The notes beneath the pieces are model-generated. The model was not told where the DNA came from. It made no database searches and saw only the letters and a list, made by a program, of their open reading frames with translations. The translations under genes and the position numbers were made by a program. A DNA stretch of 64,000 nt from Heligmosomoides polygyrus polygyrus (Eukaryota > Nematoda > Chromadorea > Rhabditida > Heligmosomidae). Below are positions 45,218-57,328 of this stretch, in pieces; positions within the stretch are counted from its first letter, which is position 1; the number at the start of each line of letters is the position of its first letter. The stretch spans positions 66,994,969 through 67,058,968 of the forward strand of contig OX377205.1 in NCBI GenBank assembly GCA_947396885.1, read 5' to 3'.

Positions 45218-48200
45218 ACTTAACAATAAGTAAGAAAAAATTCGAACATATGACATGCTTGAAAGCCAACTGAGCACAGCAGTCATTTAAGAAGCTGAAA
45301 AGCGCAAGTTAATAGAAAACGGATCTAAAAATTGGAAGAATACTTAAACTGGTCGGCGATCACAAACAATAGCAAACGGAAGACCTTGGCTTGGAGTCGA
45401 GCCAACAGCCTTTTTAGTGCAAATAGATCCACTGTGACATCGTCTAAGGTTTACGATATAGCATATATGAGATTAATTCAAGGAACCAGATGACAGCACA
45501 GTTATTCAAAACCTGCATTCAGCAATGCTCAAGTATTATAGATGGCTGCCCAGAGCTCTGACCCTACTGACGTGCGTGACTCGGTGCCGCTGTTGCTTGG
45601 GCTGAATTAGCTGACCGAAAATGCTATGTGTTCCGTTAATAAACGTGGGAAAGCCAAAAGTGAGTGGACTTCGATGGACGTCAAAACAACAACGTACGGT
45701 GGGCACCAGCTCGTTGAGCAGACTTTTTCGCGACGACCTCTTCTGAAACAGTTGAAGCATTCCGAACTTATAGATTAAAAGTGGGTGGGCAAAACTCACG
45801 AAGCTACTTTAGTGCAGAACTGGTACGATTATAAACGTTGTTAACGTGCCCTCGTGTAAATCTTTAAACAGCAAAGCGACCGAAAAACTTAGGTGACGTA
45901 CAATGCATGTGATGTATACGGCTATCCAAAAGTGCTGAAAGAAAGAAAAATTGAGAGAAACAAAAGACAGCTTAGCTCGCAAAAATAGAATTTAAAAACA
46001 ATTAAAGAACAGCACCACGACATCGTCATGCAGGCCTGGTCGAGCTGACATGGGCATGACCACTTGTGAGTTGTGAGTCACACACTTGTAACAATGCTTT
46101 CTCCTAACACCTTGCCCGATGCTTGTATATGTACAGCAGCATGTGGCAGCATCATGCATGATTCTAAACGTACTGTGAATGGTTTCTCCACAGAATCCGA
46201 GTTCCCATGGAGCTTGAGGTGAACCTTACACGTGTGAGTGAGCCATGAGCAGAACGTAGTTCATATAATAGTACGGAAAATAAGCGACACATCGAGAACA
46301 CGTTCGACTGCCACTACAAAAACATGGACTTGTAACTGGCGATGAAAAATAGTGTTTGTACGGTCAAACAGGGTTCTAGTGCCTTAACCGCACTAGAACC
46401 CTTGTTGAAAGCAAAGAAAATAAGTTGCCAAAAGTGCTCATCCTTATCGACCTGGCACTACTCTATTTTGATGACCTGAAAATTAGCAAAAATTTAAATG
46501 GCCGAAAAACAAATCATATAATCTGGTAGAACAAGACATCCACTTTGGATCCTTCGGACGTCAAATTTGATGGCCTAAAAATCAATAAAGGACAAGTGAG
46601 CAAATGGGACCAACACGTAATCTGGTAACACAGAACATTGTCTTCCAAACGGCATAAAAAACTGCGCAAAAAATTCCAAACTTAAGCGGAGAGAGCAAGT
46701 GCGCAAATGGCTACTTTTTCACTTTTTACTTTTCACTTTAACGGCCCAAGAATTGACAAAATTCATGATGAAAAAAGAAAAGCAATACATGCTCTGATAG
46801 AGCAAATGATTACCCTTTCGAAGGCTGTATAGCGCTATGCAGGAGACCGCCGGCGATATCCGCAATGAATCAAAGTTCAAAAAAACGGCGGGGACTTATG
46901 GGACAACCTATGTAACATTTTGTTGACTCTGACACATTGCTCACCAAAAAGTCTCATTAATAGTTGGACAAATAGTTCGCTGCGACATAACATCTGACCT
47001 CTCAAGCAGGAGATAATTGAAAAAATGCTGACCTCTCACAACCAGGATATAGAATGGCTCTACGTGGAAGATGTGAAAACCTTCCAGAAGCGACCTAATT
47101 GTCCCATATTTAGCGTTTGTGAAGCGTTAATCAAGCAGATGTAAGTTAGTAGCATAAGATGGGTAGCACGGAAGGTTTCCACTATTCAAAGCAAGAATCC
47201 ACCCACTGGGATGTAGGTCAGATCCAGTAAAAAACGTTTGTTACTCGTTGGCGCGGACACCAGTAGATGTGAGAGAATAGTCACCAAGAAAAGATATTGC
47301 GATATACAGTAACAGGTCACTTCACCAACACATGGGTTAGGCACGAACGAAAAGAAAAAAAACGCGTTATTCTCCAAAAAATTCCTTTGGAAATGCCGGT
47401 GAAGGACAAGGCTTGGAATCGAGATACATATGTAGAGAATCAAGTAACTGCATGTGCAGGCTGGGTGCTAACAATACGACTTTACGGATAATGGATCCTA
47501 GGAGTTGCGAGGAGAAATTAACGATGTTGTACATGAAATAAGACGACTTTTTCGTACACATATACGTATCTAAATGACAGGGAGTCGCCTCTCGGAAATG
47601 ATAGGTCTGGGATCTACAGCAACACATCCAGAACAGGAGCAATTTGCGTCACAGCAAACAAACAACTGTACCATGACCAGTCGATAACCGAATCCACGAT
47701 GAGGTGGAGCGTGCAATTTCCTATCTGAGGAAGGTCGAGCTATACATGTTCACAGTTCTGTTGGTGGTAACCCTAGGACTAGGATTGCTCCATCGCCGCT
47801 CCCCTTATGCAGACACTCCTGTGCATATTTCGAAGGCCCGTGCCGGACAGGAAAAACTGCTGCACGAGGTCTGCATTCGTCCGGAAACGCGTGCTAATCT
47901 GGCGTCAAGTACCGGAAACGTTTTTCGGGCGCACTGCGTCCGAGCGCCGGGCGGCAGGGCAACAAACAGCTCTTCTGTCCATTGGGCACAGTCCATTAGT
48001 GGACCAGAGAAGACGTGGGGTGACCTACGAAGACGCAGTGAAGATACAGGAGCAATTACGCGGACAGATGGCTGAGCACGCTTTTACACGCTGCTGATCG
48101 TAAAGAACAACGGGAAACCACACATGGGTGATACTGCAGGAGGGCATTGTGCGATAAAACGCGGAGTGGAATCGTTACCGGAGGAGTGGTCAGATGTGCA

Positions 48201-49870
48201 AGTCTGGTGGGGAACAGAGGGAAACACAGACCGTTTCCTTTTGGACGTGTCTCACTTTCTACATTTACGTTCGCTTAAAATTACGTGGCAGCTGGTAGGT
48301 GGGACAGAGCTCTCCGGTCATCATTATGTATAATTCACTGCTGGAGAGCGAATGGGGTGTTCTTTGAGATGAAGAAGTGGAGAAACATGATGCCATCTCA
48401 GGAAGAGTGTTCGTGACCTGCTAGCATCAAAAGTCTTCACTATCAGTGTTATCTATGAGAAGAACGTTAACGTTAGAAAAAGTGCCTATTTCTGAGAAAA
48501 CCTTATGGTTATTATTGAGTAAAAACAGTTCTACGCATAAAATGACGTAAAAACGATTCGCCAGTTAATGTGAGCTCGATATAGAATTGAGAAGCAGTAG
48601 CACTCTTCTTTAATCCACGAAAGAGCTTAGAAAATAATCGGTGCCACGGTTTAGTCGCCATGGTGCGTTTTTCTTCCGAAATCAAAAATACTAAGCTATT
48701 CAGATTCGTCATGTACTCTTCAAGAGGCTAATCTGAATACGAAAAATTCGTATAATACCGGAGGTTTAATACCTTTACATCGATTAGTCTCGTCATCGTC
48801 CGGCTAACTTTTTGCGCTATTTCTCAATTTTCAGGAACCGCAGGCTTTCACGGAAATCTGGAATGATGCTCACGAAATCAATCACTTCTAATAGCCGATG
48901 GTGGACGAAACTGAAGTCAAGGCGTGTTCCTGAAAAACGTGGCAATTGCTTTAGCAATGATAGAAAAAAAACTTTGTAAAAGGCGAGAATGCAATCGGTC
49001 GTAGTGAAAACATGAATACACAAATAGATTCTTGTCCAACAACAAATGAAAAAAGGATTAGAACAGAGAGTGAAAATAAAAGGAAGTGGAGGAAGGTTAG
49101 CCAAGAAACGAACAGCCTGAGTATATTGAGCTTTACGCCAAAATAGAGGTTTGAGAGAATGTTAGGGAAGACATTATTGAATGAGGAGAATAACCAGTAT
49201 GGCGCTTTCCTAAAGAGGTGTCATGTTCGATTGAAGAAATGATTTTTGGCTTAACAACATACGTGCAAAGGACAATCGCAGGGTTCACCTTTCCTGGGAC
49301 AGCAAATGTATGCGAGACCTGTTTGGTTGGAAAGATCTATTTTTATCAGCCTGTCGACAGCCAGTACCTTAGAAAAATGATTCGTCACGGTTATGGGCAG
49401 TGACGGGCAAAAGGAATGGCCTATGAGCACTTAATTTAAGAAGATCAGACTGCTTCAAAACATTTCTATTGTAGTCAATCTCTAGCAACTAAGTAGACGT
49501 TGCGGAACAGGATAACGATCAATCTAATCGTGAGGCCTAAAAATCGATAGCGATTAGGCTAAACGTCTTTGACCCTGCCCGCATGTTCAGGCAATTTTTG
49601 GATGGATCGAGGTTGAGTGACTGGCTAATCGCTCTCGCCAATTATCAGGTGTGCGAAAACCACGGCCTAGCAGCCAAAGGCCACTGCTCCGCTTTGCCGG
49701 ACAATTACCACCCGATCATCGCCGTCATCGGAGCATGACACCTCAAATTAGTCACCACACAGCCACAGCGCCGAGCCGCCTTGGCCGTCTATCGCTGCGA
49801 CGATCGCCGCAACCACTCACTTACTGCAGTGGCGGCTGATTAGCTGGGAAAGTGAGCGAGAACTCCTCGG
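45218..49870. other. No gene recognised
   Basis: A frame at 47677-48075 (+) has a hydrophobic stretch (MFTVLLVVTLGLGLLH) after charged residues, and a second frame at 47807-48097 overlaps it; neither has splice support. A short hairpin (GGGTTCTAGTGC) lies at 46368-46399. Diverged repeats containing CTGGTAGAACA-like strings recur between 46520 and 46810. Confidence 0.35.
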
Positions 49871-50580
49871 CTACGTTGGCAGTCGCGGACCACGGCGTGC
49901 AGGCGCGAGACCGCCGCCGGCAATTGAATTTTCCATCGTTTCCCTAAGAAACATAACAGCTCGATCAATGCCTAGGCCGTGCTCGTGGACTAGAGGAAAC
50001 TCGGGGTTGAAGAAGAGGAGGATGCGGAGGAGTAGGTAGGGCATAGCTGGTAGCGCTTCCACTAAGCCGCTGACAGTGGTCGCCGAAGAGCCGCGGAGGG
50101 ACGATGGCTGAGTAAGAAATGACAGCGACTTTGAGACCTTATGCCAGAGCTCCGTCGAGCTTGAAAGTGCCTTGCTGCCGCCCGTTTCCGACACAGAATG
50201 AATGCTGCTGTTCGAAGAATAATTGTCATTGCACAACTGCAGAAATGCCGCTGTCCTCTCTAACGAGGTTATCGAACGGCAGCTGGTTCGACATAGGCTA
50301 TGGTAGGTGCTGCTCAGAAGACTGCCATTCACCGAAATGGTTCGGGTATCGGAATGAGAGCACTCAGCAGAAGATGACTGTTTTTTTTCAGCTTTCATCA
50401 AAGGTGCTGTTGTCTGCAGGCTCCTAGACTTATTCCTTCCATTGGCATGAATAAACAACTCCAGTACGCACCCAAATCCCAGAACCACGTCAGATGCGTA
50501 GCATGCATCCACCCCCAGATTAACACCGTGCGAACTTGATGGAAGCAATGTGTTTACTCTACGAAAGTGTTCAGGATCTT
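49871..50580 (-). CDS. Longest open frame of the window, unknown protein
   Basis: Over 225 codons are open on the minus strand down to a stop at 49871. The reading is Ser-rich and polar in the middle (SSSAECSHSDTRTISVNGSL, NDNYSSNSSIHSVSETGG) with hydrophobic parts near the start (SDVVLGFGCVLELF) and near the end (MPYLLLRILLFF). There is no good ATG at the beginning, so it is probably an exon or part of a broken gene. It overlaps the end of the exon at 50554-50690 in a different frame; one indel would fuse the two. No family was recognised. Confidence 0.45.
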
Positions 50581-50690
50581 AAAGCACTTCCTTTCCGAGT
50601 GGTTGGGAATTTTCATCACGTTTGAACGAAAAATCGCATCGTCGGTGAAAGATCGGTACTCATAAATGCCAACAAATCTGCCAATCTGAT
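50554..50690 (-). CDS. Candidate terminal exon, unknown protein
   Basis: An acceptor (ATGATTTCAG) at 50691 is followed by 45 codons in phase (QIGRFVGIYEYRSFTDDAIF, then NHSERKCFKILNTFVE) and TAA at 50554-50556. The upstream DNA is A+T-rich like an intron. The stretch looks clearly coding. Its stop falls within the next open frame, so the stop may be genuine or caused by a frameshift. Confidence 0.45.
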
Positions 50691-51638
50691 CTGAAATCAT
50701 GGCCTTGAAATTTATTTGTTTATTTAAAATTTGCAGTATTCTTTTGAATATTTTTTCGACAATTTGGTATTTAGCTCTAAGTCGCCCAACGATCCAGCAT
50801 AATGAAATTGCTGGTCTATTTAATGCGTCCTTCTTTTTCCCACCTTCAGAGAATGAACTACGCACTGAGGAGAAATGAACAATACACTTTTGACGCTTTC
50901 CTCTAATCTGGAAATTTCCGTTCAGGGATATTTGATGACGCTATGCATTTTTTATTTCTTTATGATACTAGCGTGATAACATAGCTTCCACAGCATAGTT
51001 TATTTATGTAATGGAAGAAAATTTTCTTTATCCCTAGCTAACAAATAATTTAAAAATTAACAGAAAAAAGATACGTTTCGTAAAAAATGTAAGCAACTTA
51101 GTTGCACAGCGATGTTTTCCTGAAAAATTGACAGTTTTTCAGAATCTCTACAATTATTGCAGTTAATTTTTTCTATTGATATTGTAACCTTATTTAGAAT
51201 TTACAATACGTCTTCATTAACATACAGTCTATGGTCATTAAGAACAAGGACAGTGAGTGTCTATAAGTTTCAGCAACAAATTTATGATAAGCTAAATCAC
51301 TAAGGGAAATAACTAAATTACATACCAAATTGAAAAATAATGGTAATCTACTGGGGCATCCATCTTTCAGCCCAAGGTTAGTGGAAAAGTAGCATAGAAT
51401 TTGTCAATAAATCAATTACAATAAATCAATTAATTTATTGCTCCAAGTGCTCAGCATGGCTCCTCATGGGCACTTTACTAAGCTGATCTTATCCCAGCGC
51501 AAATTCTGTGCTCTCCAACAACTCTGGTGCAAATCCGGCGGCCACCATATAATAGCGATGGTTCGGACATGTCGCATATAAAACAGTAAGCCGAGTTACG
51601 GAGAGTGCGAGGCCATCGCCTCCTTCTCACCAATGACA
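50691..51638. other. A+T-rich, probably intron
   Basis: No gene, repeat or frame of note; ATAAATCAATTA duplications near 51400. Confidence 0.4.
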
Positions 51639-52175
51639 GTGAGCTCGGTCTGTGGATTCTTAACGAGACCTATATGGTCTTGTAAGGCACCGGACGAGGA
51701 TTACAGAACTATTTCGTTTTCGCTAAATGCCCCTGGATGGTCCAAAAATGACAAAAATATTATAACTTCAGTGCGGGCTGATAAGGCAAAAGTGACGTCT
51801 GGATTGGCCTTGTCATACTCAGAAATTAACCTAAAACAGGTTTAGAGCCTCATTTTAGTTAAATCATTGTAACTTGATTATTTCCTGGGTTTCCTTTATA
51901 AAGCTGCAGGTTGCATTCAACTGATTCATTCACAACGATGGTCGACGGTTCGTTTCCGGATGTTGGGCTTCTGAGTTGCTAGGTGGACTCCAGTTTTTGC
52001 AAGTGAATAGCATACTGCGGTCACTTTTGCCTTATCGGCTCGCACTGAAGTGGGCCATTTTCGCCATTTTAGGTTCACCCAGACGCGTGTAGCAAAGGGG
52101 GTTCAGTCCTGCGATCCTCCCCTAATGCCCTACAAGACCACACGGATCTCGTTCAGAATCTTCGGACCGAGCTCA
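51639..52175. repeat. 537-bp foldback with ~157-bp arms
   Basis: Arms 51639-51796 and 52020-52175 are inverted copies with scattered mismatches and small gaps. The best-conserved parts are GTGAGCTCGGTC at the outer ends, TGGTCTTGTA in the middle and GATAAGGCAAAAGTGAC at the inner ends. The central 220 bp is unrelated and non-coding. It resembles a foldback or long-TIR MITE; no target duplication could be fixed. Confidence 0.75.
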
Positions 52176-55100
52176 CCGACCTCTCTTGTTACTGTGTCAT
52201 ATGAACCTCACGAAGCATGACGTAAGATACTGATATATCTATAGGTGTGAGAATCATAGAAGGTAAAATGCTCTAAAGTGTTTAAGCGAAAGTGATTTTG
52301 TAGCAGAAAATTGATCAGCAAGAGTGAACCAAGTGCACCAATATCGTACATGACAGTCCTCGGCGACATCTGTAGTCAGAATACGACTTGCTACAATACG
52401 TTTCCTAGGGTGTGTGTGAGTCAGAGCAGTCGGACCGTCGACAAGAACCGCACTGGGCACTCATAAATATAATCAGAATCTGGGAGAGTGGTCGTAATTG
52501 CAGACGTGAGAGCACTCCTATGCGTAGTTCCAGCGAGGCTGCGGTCGGCCAGACTGCCTATATGGAACGCCTTTCCCGTTCATATCCACTTGTCCGTCCT
52601 CAATACCCACGGGAGCACCCTGTCAGGAAGATCGGCGAGACATGTGTGGCTTGACGACGGATTCCATGGATTAGAGCAAAGTGCTAGCCCGACCCTAAGG
52701 GTAAGGACAGCGGCGCGTTTTGATGGAGAGCGATCGGTGTTCCTGGGTGAATTCAGTGATTGATGCAGGGGTGCTTACCCTTTTGCTGGCTTCAGGGATT
52801 GTAGAAGAGGGGTACCAGGAAGTAGAATTGCTTTGGTTTTCGTTCGTTTTCTAACTAACAAACCAAATCCATCTTCCGGGATTGTTTGAACAGTCTCAAT
52901 CCTGAGAAACGTGAACCATTGCTATACCCATCTGTGGGCTCACGGAGGAAGTTGCACTTGCGAAGACATCAACACCTGTGCCTAGCCAAATACGCCCTTT
53001 AAGCGCTTCACGGAAAACGGCTGCAAGAAGTGTACCTAAGCGACGATACCAAGTTGCGTAGTTATCCAAAGTATTCAGAGAAACTAGTAAATAATACTAA
53101 ATAGTACTACTAGTAAATAATACTACTTCGAAATCTACGGTCTTCGATGGGATCTACTTGGTTGTGCACGGTTGTCACTTCGATTCTCAGCAACACATCT
53201 AACAGCCTATTAATTCGTTAAGGGCCGATCTTCGAAGATGTGACCGAGAAGAAGAGGAAGGAAGGAATTTCGATTCGCTTCCCTAGAGCGGAAATTTTGT
53301 CTCCCAAAATCCTCACTTCATTTCTCTTTGTCCAGGTAGGTCAGGAAGAAAACGAGGCCGCCGAAGTACCAGTAGAAGGAAGTATCACAAACCATGCTGC
53401 CCATCATAAAAGAGTGGAAACTTCAAGGAAGATTACTATGACGAAACTCAAAGAAACTTTATCTTGGACTTCAATGTAGTATCCTCTAGCCTCGAGTTCT
53501 CGATGCATTCAACGAAGTCGAAATTGCCTGCGTCTACGTCTGACACTTCTGACAAAGAGCCTATTGTCGTGTCTTCCGAAAACAACGTTAACGAAGTCTG
53601 TGCTGAAGTGTTCTTCAGAGCGAGTAGCACGGCAATGCGCCGAATAGCAACTCGGAGGGTCGGCAGCACAAGCCAGCGAACAGTGTGTGGTCAGCGGAAA
53701 TCGGCAGCTACACTGCGATTGCGCCTCGGTCGAACTGAAGTGGAAGTTTCACAACAAGTCTCCGGCGCTCATTGAAATTCTCGAGGTAGACGCCGCCGAC
53801 CACGAACAGAATAGTAATGAGATCGAATTTCCTCGACGTCATTCGGCGTGAAACTGCGTTTTTTCACCCTGGAGTCGGACGCCAGTTTCTAAAAGAAATT
53901 GAAAAATTCTGGAAAAATGTGTCAGTTTTGGTTGCATTTTCGCGGCAACGAAGGCTGCTGTGTATTTATTTGTGGCGCACTGTTAGAGCCGTTGTTTCAT
54001 TGGTAGTGCCAAAGTTGGCCGTTTTTCCAAAAATTGTGAATTTCTTTTAAATTCTGGCGTTCGATTCGAAAGCAAAAAAATGCATGTTCATGTGGAATGA
54101 TGGCGAGGAAATTCTATCTCCACACTGACGTGAGAAGGAGAAGGCGGAGTATGTAGTGGGCTACCGTGGCGATGTCTTGCGTATTCTCTCTACAAAGTTG
54201 AACAACGCGGAAGGGCTGATAGAGCAGTGGGTTTTGCGAAGAAAGAATGGTTATGCCGCTCAAAACAAAGACGCGATTAGGTATACAAAGGGCGGATTGA
54301 AATTGGATTCACAAGCTTGTGTTGCTTTGGACTTTGATTAGTTTTCTTACGACAAAAATTTCCTAGTGTGAAATTTCTAGCAGCAGCGAAATTAAAAGGT
54401 AAGCGAAATTAAAGCTATTCGAGCGAAAAAATACCTTTAAAAAAGGTAGCAATTTAAAATTGTTCTAATCTTTCAAAAGAATCAGAATGATTTCAAAGTT
54501 TCGGTAGTAAATTTGCAGAATATGAATACATGTATAAAAAGGCCAAAGAACGAAAAAATGTTAAATAGGCAGCAACAAAGCCTTGAACATACCCTATAAA
54601 ACTAACAACGCGAATTTAACCGCCTTTGATAAGCCTCTGAAAGGGGGAAGCTTATTGACGACTACTTGTTATATTTTGGATGCGTCGAGGATTGTGCATT
54701 GATGTAGTTTCGCGGAAGCTTTGATAAAGGACCATTTCCATAGTGCAAGGACTTGCGATCCCTCACTTAGCGCATTTTAATGGGCTAAAGCGATTTTCCT
54801 GCACTTTCGAAATCCCATAAACGGCGATCTCTGGCTGCTGTTTGAGAACACTGAGTGTCACAAGGTCGTCTCACATCACAGCATCGTACTGATCACATTT
54901 TACAACAAAAAATGTGGCATTGTTTTGTCCAGAGTACTAAGCTAAGAATATAGGTTGTTCTACAAAAGCCATCACGTCATTCGCTCCTCGGATTCGGTTA
55001 CCCCTTGCAGGATAGCAACGGCATTGGCATTCATAAAACCAAATCAAGAAAAAAGAACCAGAACTAATTCACCGCTTCACTCAGCGGTAACGGAAACGGC

Positions 55101-56019
55101 AAAACTGCACCGATTCCTACTACTGTCAGAAGAGAAATCTTCAGAAGGAATTCAGCTCACGTGATGAAAACCCGTGCCAAAACCGAGCTTCCTTTGCATA
55201 GCATTTAGGACAAAGTCGAAGTGTTGAAAACGCGGCGCTGAAGTGCGCCACGCATTGAATTTGTTCGCATCCTCGTGGGATCATCATGAACTCGTGTTTA
55301 TCCTTGAGCTCAGCTAATGAAGGCGAAACACCGGGCAAATCAGTATTTGATACACGTATTCAGACCGCTCCGATCTATTGACTTCGAAAAAAAAGCGCAA
55401 CGTTTAGCTACTCGGAACCGAACTGAAAGCGATGACTCACCACCGTCTTCGACGCGGCACCTACATAGCTAGCTAATAAGGCAGACTTTTATATCTAACG
55501 CTTTAAAGTAAAAATTAAAAAGAGCGCTGTAGATATACTTGCGACCGTAGAACATCATGGACTAGCCAGTTGAAGACAGGTTGTGATGAAGGGAGTTACG
55601 TAGCGATTTCACAGGTGGAGTCAGCAACAATCGTCGGATTATCCAAACAACGCGTGCAAAACCAGAAGGATTATCATAGTCCTTCGTGTTTCTGTCATGG
55701 AGTGATCAAGCAAAAGTGGGTTCGAGGAAAACGATTATGGAGCTATTAGGTGGCGAAGAAACGGGAAGTGAGTAGGCGGGATAACAAGGAGGTAGGACCT
55801 CTGAATGGCGGAAGCTGGACGATAGAAGCCAATGTATGAGCCTAACACGAGCTCGAATCGAATTGCCTCCACGATATCACATAGAATTGGGATGCGTGGC
55901 TATCATACAAACTACTGGATAACTATTGCCAAGATTGGAAGACAATCTGTTGGCGGTGGAACAGAATTGGAGGAGAGATAGTGTCGGATAAGCAGACCGC
56001 AAACACTGGTAGAGAATGA
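52176..56019. other. No gene assigned
   Basis: Several coding-like frames lack clear borders: 53412-53775 (+; DTSDKEPIVVSSENNVNEVC), a minus frame from ATG 53842 with a signal-like start (MTSRKFDLITILFVVGGVYL), 54129-54341 (+) and 55141-55338 (-). Overlap of frames on both strands at 53.4-53.8 kb prevents a choice. Confidence 0.3.
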
Positions 56020-56210
56020 TTCATTTTCTTGAAGCCTCAAGTGGCTGTAAACTGAGGTTGTAATCTCCCACAACGATGCTTTGTTGCGATTAAAACTCTG
56101 GCGCAAGGCTGAACTCAAAGCCGCACCACCTTCTAATCGGGCAGGAATGCTCTACGCCAGTACACCATCGGTAACATTCGTACTTCGTGAGACCAATCAG
56201 CATTCACTTA
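56020..56210 (-). mobile_element. tRNA-derived SINE, single diverged copy
   Basis: Read on the minus strand it aligns with the arms of the 39.2 kb dimer: a leader (AATGCTGATTGGTCTCACGA), a tRNA-like head (GCGTAGAGCATTCCTGCCCG, then GGCTTTGAGTTCAGCC with a decayed B-box) and the tail (AATCGCAACAAAGCATCGTT onward). The alignment of the tail ends near 56020. About 15-20% divergent from the dimer arms by eye. No target duplication was found. Confidence 0.7.
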
Positions 56211-56267
56211 TATATCGTGATGATGTCACTTATTGATAGAGAATGGCCTTCGATCGACAACCCTTTA

Positions 56268-57159
56268 ACTATTATGTGCAAAAGAAATGCAGGTGTTTTG
56301 TTTTATTGGTTACAACACTATTTTTATCTAAACTAAGACTTTTTCATGAGATATTATACATTGTGGGAAAGCTTAATATATGCGATTTCAAAATATTTGT
56401 ATCAGTGGTTATTTAAAAACTAATTCAGTTTTTATTTTCAGATGTCTAAACAAGATTTTCGGCAAATGAACTTCTACGAGTTGAAACTGGGCCGGACTTT
56501 CCCTCAGACCGCTCGAAACATCAACGAAGTATGGGGCCAAGGAAGTGTCAACGAATGCACAGTACAACATTGGTTTCAAAAGTTCCGTGCCGGCGACACC
56601 AGCCTGAAGACGAACCACATGGCAGACGTTGATAATGATCCACTGAAGGCGTCAGTCGAAGCTGATCCGCGCAAAACCGCGCGAGCTATTGCCGAGGACC
56701 TCGACGTCGATCGCACTGCAGTTGTTCGCCATTTGAAGCAAATTGGGAAGACCAAGGAGATAAAATGACCGAAAGTAAGAGAAATCGTCGTTCTGAGATA
56801 CCGTCGGCCCGTTTTCTGCGTATCCCAACGATCGTTTCTCGAACGGATTGTGACTTGCGATGAGAAGTGGATACTCTATGACAACAGCGACGTCTTCCTA
56901 GTGGCTGAAGCAAAAAGAAGCCCCCCGACATTATGCAAAGCCGGAAAATTCGATAAAAATCGCGTTTAGACATCTGAAAATAAAACCCAAATTAGATTTT
57001 AAATAACGACTGAAATCAAATTTCACATAAATAGTTAGAAAGCGCATAAAATATGCTTTCCAGTATATGTAATTGCTTATGTTAAAGGTCTTAGTTTGTT
57101 TTGAAAAATATGTTGAAACCAATAGAAGAAAATCCTGCATTTCTTTTGCACCAACCTGA
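56268..57159 (+). mobile_element. Mariner with its left end duplicated inverted at the right
   Basis: An 892-bp element between TA at 56266-56267 and 57160-57161. The right terminus reads, inverted, CAGGTTGGTGCAAAAG, the typical terminal repeat of irritans-type mariners such as human Hsmar1. The inverted match between the two ends is not limited to about 30 bp but continues for about 200 bp, through a TTTATTTTCAG tract and into the first codons of the transposase gene (ATGTCTAAAC). So the right end appears to be a copy of the left. About 20% divergence between arms dates the event as old. Confidence 0.85.
56442..56890 (+). pseudogene. Mariner transposase N-terminal remnant
   Basis: The ATG at 56442 directly follows a nematode-type acceptor (TTTTATTTTCAG), so the source transcript may have been spliced there. 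The 108-codon frame is a mariner DNA-binding domain (FQKFRAGDTSLK; EADPRKTARAIAEDLDVDR; VVRHLKQIGK). After a stop and shifts, TCDEKWILYDN (first catalytic Asp) is still readable around 56850-56885. Everything beyond, including the other two catalytic residues, is missing. Confidence 0.88.
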
Positions 57160-57161
57160 TA

Positions 57162-57328
57162 GAAATGTCTAATTTCCGCTTGCTGACGTCAACATACAGT
57201 AGCACTCGAAGAATGTCGCTCAACGCCTCATAGAAAGGCAAGTACATGTAGCAGAACAGCGTCACCAGAAAGTTCAGACCATACGACAGACAGAGACGAC
57301 ATAATACATAGAAGAAGCTCCTGACCAT
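57162..57328 (-). CDS. Candidate membrane-protein exon beside a mariner
   Basis: The minus frame reads FFYVLCRLCLSYGLNFLVTL, then a second hydrophobic part and VSKRKLDIS, reaching the mariner insertion site at 57161. A possible acceptor (ACATGGTCAG) precedes it at 57320. Across the insertion point the original frame would have continued for about 19 codons before a stop in the left flank. The mariner may therefore have struck a gene, or lie just past its coding end. No family was recognised. Confidence 0.33.
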
